Virus record (IMG/VR): IMGVR_UViG_3300025778_000052
Location: 1-33,034 of that record
Source: a virus
DNA length: 33,034 nt
Reading direction: 5' to 3' (one strand)
Part shown: in pieces, positions 21,896-30,712 of the stretch
Numbering within the stretch: the stretch's first letter is position 1
Layout of the letters: the number at the start of each line of letters is the position of its first letter
Notes under the pieces: generated by a model
The model's input: the letters and a program-made list of their open reading frames with translations, nothing else
The model's database searches: none
Told to the model about the DNA's origin: nothing
Translations under genes and position numbers: made by a program

Positions 21896-22599
21896 TGGAA
21901 GATACAGCTACAACGCAAATAGACGCTGAATTAAACCAAGAACCAATAGAAACACCTAAAGAAGAACAAAAACAAGAGAACTCATACAACGAACTGCCTG
22001 ACTGGGCAAGACGTAGGATGGGCGAACTTGCTGCCGAAAAGAACGCTGCCAAGCAAAAGCTAGAAGAATTACAAGCTAGAGCACAACAGCAACCAGAACA
22101 AACTTATGATCAACCTCAAGAGAATATTCAAGAACTAGCAATGACTTATGCTAAACAAATAGCAGAGCAACAGGTTCAACAACAATCTTTTGTGGCTAAG
22201 ATGACAGAAATTGAGAAGAACGCTAAGGAAGAATTCGGTGATGTTTACGACAAATCCGTAACGAACTTACAATTAGCTGGTGTCGGTGGTCAGGAATTCT
22301 TGCAGGCTTTAGCTGCAATTCCAAGTCCTGAAAAGGTCATTACATTTTTAGGTAAGTCTGAAAACATCAATGAGGCAATAAGAATAGCCAATTTAAGTCC
22401 ATTACAAATGGGAGTTGAATTGACTAAGTTATCCTCAAAAGCAACGAAGGAACTCGGAAAACAGAAGTCTAATGCTCCAGCTCCTGTTGGTGATGTAGAA
22501 GGTGGTTCAAGTAGAGCTTTAGGAACTGTTGAACCTGATCCATCGGATTCTGAAGCATGGATTCGTTGGAGAGCTGCAAACGCAAGAAAAAAACGCTAA
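21895..22599 (+). CDS. Scaffolding protein
   Basis: This 234-residue protein is acidic, glutamine-rich and helical (residues 1-110 with EETPKEEQ-like and QARAQQQPEQTYDQPQEN segments). It ends in a short basic tail (WRAANARKKR), the arrangement of podoviral scaffolds whose basic C-terminus binds coat protein. Its place between portal and coat matches P22 gp8. It starts in a TAATG overlap with the portal gene. Sequence identity to known scaffolds would be low, so the call rests mainly on composition and position. Confidence 0.75.
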   Translation: MEDTATTQIDAELNQEPIETPKEEQKQENSYNELPDWARRRMGELAAEKNAAKQKLEELQARAQQQPEQTYDQPQENIQELAMTYAKQIAEQQVQQQSFVAKMTEIEKNAKEEFGDVYDKSVTNLQLAGVGGQEFLQALAAIPSPEKVITFLGKSENINEAIRIANLSPLQMGVELTKLSSKATKELGKQKSNAPAPVGDVEGGSSRALGTVEPDPSDSEAWIRWRAANARKKR

Positions 22600-22605
22600 A
22601 TAAAA

Positions 22606-22637
22606 AAATCCTATTGAAATTATTTTTGATAGGATTT
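22606..22637 (+). terminator. Hairpin between scaffold and coat genes
   Basis: AAATCCTAT (22606-22614) and ATAGGATTT (22629-22637) form a perfect 9-bp stem with a 14-base loop. An A-run precedes it, so it is a canonical terminator only when read on the minus strand. On the plus strand it may be a partial terminator or an RNA-stabilising hairpin at the 5' side of the coat message. The rest of the gap to 22754 shows no other clear site. Confidence 0.45.
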
Positions 22638-22754
22638 ACAATCAATTCATAGGTCGAAATGAACCGTTAATCATTGTAACAGGCGTAAATTGTTTCTCTC
22701 TAGCCAAGACGAAAAGTGAGTATTTCCTTTTTTTCAATTTAAATGGAGAGTCAA

Positions 22755-23957
22755 ATGACTACGAATTCTTTATTAACGATTAATCAGATCACGAACGAAG
22801 CCGTGCGTCTGTTTACTCAAACTAATGCGTTTTTACGCACAGTAAGCCGTCAATATGACGATCAGTTTGCTCGTACTGGAGCTAAAATCGGTTCAACATT
22901 GCGTGTTCGTTTACCTAACGATTACACAGTTTCTACTGGGCCAGCTATTACTCCACAAGGTACTAACGAACAAAACACAACTTTAACCGTAGCTACTCAA
23001 GCAAACGTACCTGTATCTTTTGGTACTGCTGAGAAAACTATGCAATTGGATGACTTCAGCGAACGTGTTTTAGCTCCTGCTGTTAACCGTTTAGCTGCTT
23101 ATGTTGCTGCTGACTTGATGAACGTAGTTAATACTTCAGCAAACTTAGTTGCAAATTTAAGTGGTTCAACATTGTCTAGTCCAACTGCTACTCAATGGCT
23201 ACAAGCTGGTGCAGCACTTGACCAGAACTTATCACCAAGAATGGATCGTAAGATTATTCTTGATCCAGTAACACAATCTCGTACTATTAGTTCATTAGCT
23301 GGTTTATTTAACCCACAGGTTAAGATTTCTGACCAGTATGAAACAGGTATTATTTCTCGTGATACTTTGGGCTTTGATTGGATGTATGACCAGACAACTC
23401 TAGTTCATACTGTTGGTACATTTACTGCTGGTACTGTTAATGGTGGTTCACAAACAGGTACAACTTTAACTGTTAATGCAATTACTGGTTCATTGAACGC
23501 TGGTGATGTTATTACTATTGCTGGTGTATATGCGATTAACCGTTTAACTGGTTTATCACAAGGTACATTACGTCAGTTTGTTGTAACTGCTAACGTAAAC
23601 TCTGGTGCAACTTCTATCCCAATTTACCCAGCGATTACTCCAGCTCCTGCTGCGTTTAATACTGTAACTGCATCTCCAGCTAACTCTGCTGCAATTAGCT
23701 TAGTAATGCCTGCTGGTACACAGTATCGTCAGAACTTGGCATACTTCCCAGAAGCATTTACTTTAGCAACTGCTGACTTAGAAATGCCTACTGCTGGTGT
23801 GGTACAAGCTGCTCGTGCTAACTTTGATGGAATCTCATTGCGTATGATTGAAGCATATGACGTTATGTCAGATAGCTTGATTACTCGTATGGATATTCTA
23901 TACGGTTACGCTGCAATCAAACCTGAATGGGCTTGCGTAGTAGCTGACGTAGTTTAA
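22755..23957 (+). CDS. Major coat protein, P22-like
   Basis: This 400-residue protein starts at ATG 22755, 6 bases after GGAGAG; the earlier in-frame ATG at 22743 overlaps that site and is less likely. It has the P22 coat-family opening ('LLTINQITNEAVRLFTQTNAFLRTV', then GSTLRVRLPNDYTV and DDFSERVLAPAVNRLAAYVA). A beta-rich insertion in the middle (TLTVNAITGSLNAGDVITIAGV, about residues 230-255 onward) corresponds to the extra I-domain of this family. Codon use is more regular and less AT-biased at third positions than in the HNH genes, as expected for a highly made protein. Confidence 0.88.
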   Translation: MTTNSLLTINQITNEAVRLFTQTNAFLRTVSRQYDDQFARTGAKIGSTLRVRLPNDYTVSTGPAITPQGTNEQNTTLTVATQANVPVSFGTAEKTMQLDDFSERVLAPAVNRLAAYVAADLMNVVNTSANLVANLSGSTLSSPTATQWLQAGAALDQNLSPRMDRKIILDPVTQSRTISSLAGLFNPQVKISDQYETGIISRDTLGFDWMYDQTTLVHTVGTFTAGTVNGGSQTGTTLTVNAITGSLNAGDVITIAGVYAINRLTGLSQGTLRQFVVTANVNSGATSIPIYPAITPAPAAFNTVTASPANSAAISLVMPAGTQYRQNLAYFPEAFTLATADLEMPTAGVVQAARANFDGISLRMIEAYDVMSDSLITRMDILYGYAAIKPEWACVVADVV

Positions 23958-24023
23958 TTTGCGTTGTAGATGTATTGGTGGACTCTCTTAATTGGGAGTC
24001 CATTCTTCAGATTAAGGATAGAT

Positions 24024-24767
24024 ATGAGCCAACCATTGCCGACAACTCCTAGAGATATTATTACTTTAGCACTTAAAACGGCAAACGTCATAGGTGTTGG
24101 ACAAACTCCATTAGCTGAAGATATAAACGATTGTTTCAATATGCTAAATATGATGCTTGCTCAATGGCAACGCAGACGTTACATGGTATATAACTTAGAA
24201 ACAATAGGCTTACAAGCGACTGGTGCAGTATTGTACACAATTGGTACTGGACAGCAATTTAATATCACAAGACCTGTAAAGTTAGAATCTGCATTTATTC
24301 GTATGCAAGGTGGTTCTGTTCTGCCTGTGGATTATCCTTTACAAGTTTTAAGAGCACAAGAAGACTACAACCGAATCTCGATTAAGAATCTTAATGCGTT
24401 TCCTCAATATATTTATTACTCAACTGGTTTTCCAGTCGGTAATGTTTATGTATGGCCTGTACCCAATAATCAATATGAAATCTTTATAACTGTGATGATT
24501 CAGTTAGATTCATTTGAAAATCTAAGTGATACGATTGTTTTACCTCCTGAATACTTGGATGCATTGCAATGGAATCTAGCAGATAGAATATTGACGATTT
24601 ATGGTATGCCTGATAATCCGAAGATTACAAAGTATGCTGAAGCAAGTATGCGAGCAATTGAAGAAGTCAATTCACAAATTCCATTGTTGCATATGCCAAT
24701 TGCTTTGCGTGGCAAGTCTGGAGCATACAACATTTATGGAGATTTCTACGTTGGAAGTGCTGGATAA
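24024..24767 (+). CDS. Head-tail adaptor, P22 gp4-like
   Basis: This 247-residue protein starts at ATG 24024, 6 bases after AAGGA; an upstream in-frame start has no such site. It begins MSQPLPTTPRDIITLALKTA, with 'INDCFNMLNMMLAQWQRRRYMVY' and 'YYSTGFPVGNVYVWPVPNNQYEIFI' segments typical of gp4-like tail accessory factors, the first ring below the portal. It is longer than P22 gp4 (166), having a C-terminal helical extension. Its place after coat and before the gp10-like gene matches P22. It overlaps the next gene by one base. Confidence 0.82.
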   Translation: MSQPLPTTPRDIITLALKTANVIGVGQTPLAEDINDCFNMLNMMLAQWQRRRYMVYNLETIGLQATGAVLYTIGTGQQFNITRPVKLESAFIRMQGGSVLPVDYPLQVLRAQEDYNRISIKNLNAFPQYIYYSTGFPVGNVYVWPVPNNQYEIFITVMIQLDSFENLSDTIVLPPEYLDALQWNLADRILTIYGMPDNPKITKYAEASMRAIEEVNSQIPLLHMPIALRGKSGAYNIYGDFYVGSAG

Positions 24768-26188
24768 TGGCGAAGGTAGCTTTATCCAATGGTGCTTATC
24801 AAGCAAGAAGCGTTATAGCGTCTGCACAGCGATGTGTTAATCTTTACTTGGAAGCGAATCCACAAACAAGTGTATTTCCATTTACGCACTATCCAACACC
24901 AGGCTTAACTTTACAAACTAATGTAGCCGTTAATTCATGGAGAGGATTATATTTTGCAACCAATAATCAACTCTATGGTGTATGTGGTAATACTGTTTAT
25001 GCTATTAGTAGTTCAAATGTTTGTACCGTTTTAGGAACAATTACATCATCTAGTGGCCCAGTTTCAATGGTCGATAATAGCGTTGATTTAATACTTGTCG
25101 ATGGTACGTTAAACAATGGATGGACAATTCATCTAGCAAATAATGCGTTTGCTCAAATTACTCAAGCTGGTTTCTATGGTGGCAATCAAGTTAATTATGT
25201 TGATGGCTACTTTGTATTGAACTATATTGGCACAAGAGAATGGTATATTTCTTTGCCAAATACAACAACATTTGATCCAATTGATTACGCATCGACTACA
25301 GGATTCTCGGATTTATTAGTTGGTATTGGTATTACAAGACGTTATTTATATTTGTTTGGTGAAACAACGACTGAAGTTTGGTTTAATCAAGGTAACACGA
25401 CATTTCCATTTGGAAGATTGCCTGGTTCGTTTATTCAATACGGATGTGCAGCAACCAATTCAATAGCACAAATGGATGGTGAATTGTATTGGGTAGCACA
25501 ATCTCCACAAGGTCAAGCGTTTATTTGTAAGACTTCTAACTTTGCAGCACAACAGATTTCTACATTTGCTATCAATAATGAGTTACAAGGTTATCCAACA
25601 TTATCTGATGCTATTGGTTATACCTATGAGTTGAACGGACATTTCTTTTATGTAGTTACATTCCCAACAGCTAATAAGACATGGGTATATGACTTGTCCA
25701 ATAATCAATGGAATGAATGGAATTATATTGATAACAATGGTGGGTTTAATCGTCATCGTTCAAATTGCTTTGCTTTTGCTTACAATAAATTAATTGTAGG
25801 TGATTGGCAAAATGGTAATTTATATGCTATTGACCAAAACAATTACACAGATAATGGGCAACCAATAATAAGAGTGCGTGGTTTTTATCACATGGAAGAT
25901 GACGCATCAAGTCGTGTGCATTATCGTAGCTTTATTGCTGAAATGGAATCTGGTAATGGATATTTAAATCAATCAACAAATGTTAATTTACGTTGGTCAG
26001 ATGACAGAGGCAAGACGTATAGCAATCCAGTTATGCAAAACTTAGGTCAAGAAGGACAGTATCTTACAAGCATCAAATGGAATCGTTTAGGAATGGCAAG
26101 AGATCGAGTATTTGAAATCTTTTGGAGTGTACCTACTAAAACGGCTTTATCTGGTGCGTTTGTAGATGCATTACCAAACAATGGCTAA
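24767..26188 (+). CDS. Tail hub/DNA stabilisation protein, P22 gp10-like
   Basis: This 473-residue protein matches P22 gp10 in length (472) and opening (MAKVALSNGAYQARSVIASA QRCVNLYLE-type start). It has beta-propeller-like repeats through 'LVDGTLNNGWTIHLANNAF' and 'FVLNYIGTREWYISLPNTTTFD' to KTWVYDLSNNQWNEW. It should plug the head-tail channel beneath the gp4-like adaptor and hold the needle or fibre. It starts in a TAATG overlap and its end overlaps the next gene by 8 bases. Confidence 0.85.
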   Translation: MAKVALSNGAYQARSVIASAQRCVNLYLEANPQTSVFPFTHYPTPGLTLQTNVAVNSWRGLYFATNNQLYGVCGNTVYAISSSNVCTVLGTITSSSGPVSMVDNSVDLILVDGTLNNGWTIHLANNAFAQITQAGFYGGNQVNYVDGYFVLNYIGTREWYISLPNTTTFDPIDYASTTGFSDLLVGIGITRRYLYLFGETTTEVWFNQGNTTFPFGRLPGSFIQYGCAATNSIAQMDGELYWVAQSPQGQAFICKTSNFAAQQISTFAINNELQGYPTLSDAIGYTYELNGHFFYVVTFPTANKTWVYDLSNNQWNEWNYIDNNGGFNRHRSNCFAFAYNKLIVGDWQNGNLYAIDQNNYTDNGQPIIRVRGFYHMEDDASSRVHYRSFIAEMESGNGYLNQSTNVNLRWSDDRGKTYSNPVMQNLGQEGQYLTSIKWNRLGMARDRVFEIFWSVPTKTALSGAFVDALPNNG

Positions 26189-28112
26189 TCTTGCATCCAA
26201 TTTACCAGTCCTTAATATTCCATTTGTTGATGCGAATAATAATTTAAGTGTGCCCTGGCTAATGTTTTTGGTGCAAATGTACCAAAGAACAGGTGGAGAT
26301 CAAACACCTCCATTAAATTTAACGCAGATTCAGCAACAATATCTACAAACAGTTAATATTCTGTCGGCAAATGGATTTACAGGCAATATTGTTTATACAA
26401 CAACAAATGCTGACGTTACTTTATCGACAACAGTAACAGGACTTGTAAAAGGTAACGGAACGGCTTTGTCTGCTGCAACTTCAGGAGCAGATTATTCTTT
26501 GCCAGTTTTGATAAGTTCTGCAAATGGATTTGCTGGTACTGTAGTCAATGGCACAAGCAATGCAACTGTAACGATGAAAACAACGATTACAGGACTTTTA
26601 AAAGGAAATGGAACTGCCATATCTGCTGCTTTATCTGGAACGGATTATGCTCCTGCTACGAGTGGCACAAGCATACTTTATGGTAATGGTGCTGGTGGGT
26701 TCTCAAATGTAACGATTGGATCAGGAGTTTCATTTACTGGTGGCACACTAAGTGCAACTGGTTCTGGTGGAACAATAACATCGGTTACAGGAACTGCACC
26801 AATATCTTCAAGTGGTGGTACAACTCCGAATATTAGTATTACACAATCGTCTGCAACAACAAGTGGTTATTTAAGTTCAACGGATTGGAATACATTTAAC
26901 AATAAACAACCATCTGGTACTTATGTAACATCTGTTACAGCTACTTCACCTGTTTTATCATCTGGTGGTACTACACCTAATATCAGTATGGGTGCAGCGA
27001 GTTCATCTGCAAGTGGTTATTTAACATCGACTGATTGGACAACTTTCAATAATAAAGGTAGTGGATCAGTTACTAGCGTAGCATTGTCTTTGCCATCTAT
27101 ATTTTCTGTATCAGGTTCACCAGTTACAACAAGTGGAACTTTAACAGGAACTTTGACTACACAAACGGCAAATACTGTGTTTGCTGGGCCATCAACAGGT
27201 AGTGCTGCAACTCCTACATTTAGAGCTTTAGTTTCTGCTGATATTCCATCCTTGAACTATGTAACGTCTGTTTCAGGAACATCTCCTATTTCTGTAACGT
27301 CAGGATATACACCGACAGTTAGCATTTCACAAGCTGGTGTATCAAGTAGTGGATATTTGTCTAGCACCGACTGGAACACATTTAATAATAAAGGTTCAGG
27401 AAGCGTTACAAGCGTTTCAGGAACAGGAAGCGTCAATGGTATTACTTTAACAGGAACAGTTACTTCTAGTGGTTCTTTAACGCTTGGTGGCACATTGTCA
27501 GGTATTGGAAACAGTCAATTAACCAATAGCACGATTTCAGGTGTTGCTTTAGGCAGTAATTTATTTAGTTTAACTGCTGGAACTGGTGTCAGTTTTAGTT
27601 CAGGAACAACTTATAACGGTTCTGCTGCAATAACCATTAATGCTACTGGAACAGGTGGAACTGTTACTTCTGTAGCTGCGACTGTACCGAGTTTTTTAAG
27701 TATTTCAGGCAGTCCAATTACTACAAGTGGAACTTTAGCGATCAGTTATTCAGGAACGGCTTTGCCTGCTGTTAATGGTGGAACTGCCCAGATTTCTTAT
27801 ACAACTGGCGATATTTTGTACGCAAGTGCATCAAATACTCTGTCAAAATTAGCCATAGGAACAACAGGTTATACATTAACTGTGGCAAGTGGAGTACCAA
27901 CTTGGAAACCTCCATATGTCAGAACATCATTTACAGCGACTGCAAGTCAAACGACATTTAGTGCGACTTATAACGTAGGTTACGTTCAAGTCTTTGTCAA
28001 TGGTGTTTTATTGAATGGAACGGATTATACGGCTACAAATGGCACTTCTGTGGTTCTAGGTGTCGGATGTAATGTTGGCGATATTGTGGAAATGATTGCA
28101 TACAATGTCTAA
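26181..28112 (+). CDS. Large repetitive tail fibre in the needle (gp26) slot
   Basis: From ATG 26181 this encodes 643 residues; an in-frame ATG at 26166 is also open and neither has a clear Shine-Dalgarno site. The N-terminus (LPVLNIPFVDANNNLSVPWLMF) is probably the attachment domain. It then has two 'LVKGNGTALSAATSGADYS' modules, three copies of a GYLSSTDWNTFNNK module (near 26868, 27014 and 27346) and VTSVAATVPSFLSISGSP modules shared with the gene at 3084-4460. The C-terminal domain contains 'GYVQVFVNGVLLNGTDYTAT', common at phage fibre tips. It replaces the much shorter gp26 needle of P22 at this position. Confidence 0.75.
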   Translation: MANLASNLPVLNIPFVDANNNLSVPWLMFLVQMYQRTGGDQTPPLNLTQIQQQYLQTVNILSANGFTGNIVYTTTNADVTLSTTVTGLVKGNGTALSAATSGADYSLPVLISSANGFAGTVVNGTSNATVTMKTTITGLLKGNGTAISAALSGTDYAPATSGTSILYGNGAGGFSNVTIGSGVSFTGGTLSATGSGGTITSVTGTAPISSSGGTTPNISITQSSATTSGYLSSTDWNTFNNKQPSGTYVTSVTATSPVLSSGGTTPNISMGAASSSASGYLTSTDWTTFNNKGSGSVTSVALSLPSIFSVSGSPVTTSGTLTGTLTTQTANTVFAGPSTGSAATPTFRALVSADIPSLNYVTSVSGTSPISVTSGYTPTVSISQAGVSSSGYLSSTDWNTFNNKGSGSVTSVSGTGSVNGITLTGTVTSSGSLTLGGTLSGIGNSQLTNSTISGVALGSNLFSLTAGTGVSFSSGTTYNGSAAITINATGTGGTVTSVAATVPSFLSISGSPITTSGTLAISYSGTALPAVNGGTAQISYTTGDILYASASNTLSKLAIGTTGYTLTVASGVPTWKPPYVRTSFTATASQTTFSATYNVGYVQVFVNGVLLNGTDYTATNGTSVVLGVGCNVGDIVEMIAYNV

Positions 28113-28503
28113 GGAGTTTATTACGTCAATTATGCATAATGACCGAGTTTGGGAGTCAGTCAGAATTGATGGAGTAAGTAAAGAGCAGTATGGTTATTGT
28201 GAGTCGGATGAGTATTTTGTCAATGAGCATGGATTTGTAATGTTTAGGACAGTAACACCGACAATGAAAGAACTTCATGTTTGTATGTTGAAGTGCAAAC
28301 ATACTAAGGAATTTGTGGAAGAATGTATGGAAAAGATGAAAAAACGAGGCACAAAAAAATTTCTTGCACCTATTGGTGATTGGAACAAAAGTGCATTAAA
28401 ATTGGGGAAGCGTCTAGGTTTGATTGAAGAAGGCAGAATTGCCAATGCCTACATGAGAGATGGCAAATTTCATTCAATGGTATTGATGGGGAGCAAATTA
28501 TGA
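28105..28503 (+). CDS. GNAT-like protein in the gp14 slot
   Basis: From ATG 28105, which overlaps the fibre stop by 8 bases, this encodes 132 residues. The C-terminal half reads 'KKFLAPIGDWNKSALKLGKRLGLIEEGRI', matching the last motif of GNAT acetyltransferases (Asn, Ala, Gly-Leu, Glu-Gly pattern). The classical acetyl-CoA loop (RxxGxG/A) is not evident, so it may be a degenerate, structural GNAT, like some podoviral virion-associated proteins. It lies where P22 gp14 is located, before the three ejection-protein genes. Confidence 0.55.
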   Translation: MSKEFITSIMHNDRVWESVRIDGVSKEQYGYCESDEYFVNEHGFVMFRTVTPTMKELHVCMLKCKHTKEFVEECMEKMKKRGTKKFLAPIGDWNKSALKLGKRLGLIEEGRIANAYMRDGKFHSMVLMGSKL

Positions 28504-29210
28504 GTTTTATAGGAAACGCTTTAGGTCAGATATTCGGTGGCATAACTGGAGCAAATCAACAAGCTCAAGCTGCAACAGAAGCTGCACAAACACAAGCAAA
28601 TGCACAACTTCAAGCATATCAAATGCTTCAAAACAAACTTGCTCCTTATTCAGCAATTGGAACTGCTGTATTGCCTCAATTATTGACTTCACTTGGATAC
28701 AATCCTAGCTTTGATACTTCTGGAAACTTATCAGGTGTATCAGGTAAAGGATTTCAATTTAATCCATTTACGTTTGATGCATCTAATTTGCAAAACACAC
28801 CAGGCTATCAGTTTACGTTGCAACAAGGTGAAAAGAATGTAAACAATGCATTATCTGGTCAAGGTTTATTGGGTAGTGGAGCACAAGCAAAAGCATTGTC
28901 AGACTATACGACAGGATTGGCAAGTAATACATACAATCAGCAATTACAAAACGCTTTGGGTATGTATCAGACAAACTATAACTCTGCTCTAGGTCAATAC
29001 ACAACTAACGCTGGACAATTAGGTGCATTATTAAATCTTGGTCAAAACGCTGCTACTGGTACAGGTCAAGCTGCATACAATACTTCTGTTGGAGCTGGTA
29101 ATGCTTTAGCAGCAGGACAAGTTGCAGCAGGAAATACAACTGCTAATGCGTTTAATTCTTTGATGGGTGCTGGTAAAACTGGTGCTCAAATTTACTCCTT
29201 GTTAGCATAG
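28500..29210 (+). CDS. Ejection protein, P22 gp7-like slot
   Basis: This 236-residue protein is close to P22 gp7 (229). It starts MSFIGNALGQIFGGITGANQ in an ATGA overlap, has an alanine/glutamine helical stretch (residues 17-45), then 'YSAIGTAVLPQLLTSLGYNP' and a long G/A/N/Q-rich region, the style of DNA-transfer proteins. The N-terminal hydrophobic, glycine-rich segment could insert into membranes. The assignment rests on length, composition and position as first of the three ejection genes. Confidence 0.7.
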   Translation: MSFIGNALGQIFGGITGANQQAQAATEAAQTQANAQLQAYQMLQNKLAPYSAIGTAVLPQLLTSLGYNPSFDTSGNLSGVSGKGFQFNPFTFDASNLQNTPGYQFTLQQGEKNVNNALSGQGLLGSGAQAKALSDYTTGLASNTYNQQLQNALGMYQTNYNSALGQYTTNAGQLGALLNLGQNAATGTGQAAYNTSVGAGNALAAGQVAAGNTTANAFNSLMGAGKTGAQIYSLLA

Positions 29211-29218
29211 GATAATAT

Positions 29219-30712
29219 ATGCCATTAAATCTAGCTCAAGTTGATCCATCAATCATACCTAAACAACAAATACAACCTAATTTTGATTTAGGTGTTAGCG
29301 ATATTTTAAATATTCAACGAGGAAAAGTTGAATTAGAAAAAAATAAACAGTCTTTGTTATCCAATAAAGCTGTATCTAAAGCAATTAAAGAAAATACTAG
29401 CGAAGCTGGTGATTTAGATGTGCCAAGTATTATTTCTCAATTGTCTAAAGATGAAAGCGCATCTATTAATTTGCCTGAATTAGCGACTAAATTATTGCAA
29501 TTAAAAGGTCAGCAATTTACAACTGATACTGCAAAATTAAGTAATTTAGCTACTAAAAACACATTAGCTGGTCAAAGACTTGGGCCATTAGTTGCACAAA
29601 TTAATGAAGGTAAAGAAATACCTAGAGATAAGTTAATTAATGAATTTGCTCATATGGCAAGACTTGGTGTGTTTACTCCACAAGAAGCAATGCAACATAT
29701 TGCAATGTTACCTCCTAAGTCCAATGATTTAGAGCAAGAAAAATTAAACATTCACGATTTTATTAAGAATGAACATTTAGCAACGATTAATAATGAACAG
29801 TTATTAGGTAAGTTATTGCCACAACAGCAATATATCGCTACAGGTGGTGGAACACAAATATTGAACGTCATTCCATTAACAGGAACATCAAAGCCTGGTG
29901 GATTTATACAAGGTCAATTGCCTGCTGGAACTCCATTAGTAGCTCAAGAAGGAAACAATCTTGGATTGCCTGCTGGTACACAATATTTACTCGGCCCAAG
30001 TGGAGCTCCTACAATCATTCCTCAAGGTGGTTCGCAAGGTCAAATAGGAACGCAACAAAATAAACCTTTAGTATCTGAATTAGCACCAACAACTACAGCT
30101 AATCTTGAAACAGGAAATACTTTAATTAAATCTGCTAGAGAAGAAGCAAGTAAAGTTCCTGATATTCGATTTAATACCAACAAGATTATTGAATTGGCTA
30201 AGAAAACAACTACTGGTAGTGGTGCTGATTTAGTGCGTAATTTGCGTGGTGGTTTTGCTGCATTACCATTTACAGATGATAAAGCAACTAACTTTGACTT
30301 ATTAGGTCATCAATTATCATTGCAAACACAGGCAGCAGCTAATTCACCAGGCATTAATGGAACAAATGCTGGTCAAGCATTGGCTTCACAAATTGGTGGA
30401 CATGAACATTGGACTGCTGACGCATTGGTTCAAGCATCTCGTATTAATAGAGCAATGGCAGAAGCTAAAGATTTGTTTAATCAAGGTATTAAAAATCTTA
30501 CTCCTGAAAAAGCAATTAAATATCAAAACGCATGGAACAATACATTGGATGTTAATACATTGCGTTTATATGATGCATTTAAAAACAAAATTGAAGATCC
30601 GAATGGATATAAAGATGTTGTTAAAGAACTTGGTGGATCAAAGTCTGAAAGATTTATTAACGCTGCAAAACATTTAGATAAAATTAATGAATTAATATCG
30701 AAAGGTGAATAA
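29219..30712 (+). CDS. Ejection protein, P22 gp20-like slot
   Basis: This 497-residue protein is close in size to P22 gp20 (471). AGGA lies 8 bases before its ATG. The N-terminal part (about residues 1-230) is helical and K/Q-rich, and a G/T/P-rich segment follows around residues 200-280 (GGGTQILNVIPLTGTSKPGG). The C-terminal part is helical (EHWTADALVQASRINRAMAE) and ends 'HLDKINELISKGE'. There is no enzyme motif. It shares one base with the start of the large ejection protein (TAATG). Function is inferred from synteny. Confidence 0.65.
   Translation: MPLNLAQVDPSIIPKQQIQPNFDLGVSDILNIQRGKVELEKNKQSLLSNKAVSKAIKENTSEAGDLDVPSIISQLSKDESASINLPELATKLLQLKGQQFTTDTAKLSNLATKNTLAGQRLGPLVAQINEGKEIPRDKLINEFAHMARLGVFTPQEAMQHIAMLPPKSNDLEQEKLNIHDFIKNEHLATINNEQLLGKLLPQQQYIATGGGTQILNVIPLTGTSKPGGFIQGQLPAGTPLVAQEGNNLGLPAGTQYLLGPSGAPTIIPQGGSQGQIGTQQNKPLVSELAPTTTANLETGNTLIKSAREEASKVPDIRFNTNKIIELAKKTTTGSGADLVRNLRGGFAALPFTDDKATNFDLLGHQLSLQTQAAANSPGINGTNAGQALASQIGGHEHWTADALVQASRINRAMAEAKDLFNQGIKNLTPEKAIKYQNAWNNTLDVNTLRLYDAFKNKIEDPNGYKDVVKELGGSKSERFINAAKHLDKINELISKGE

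Noticed and set aside
26850-27400. CRISPR-like or tandem DNA repeat array
   Set aside because: The repeats are protein-level fibre modules with variable spacing and many silent differences, not direct DNA repeats with spacers.
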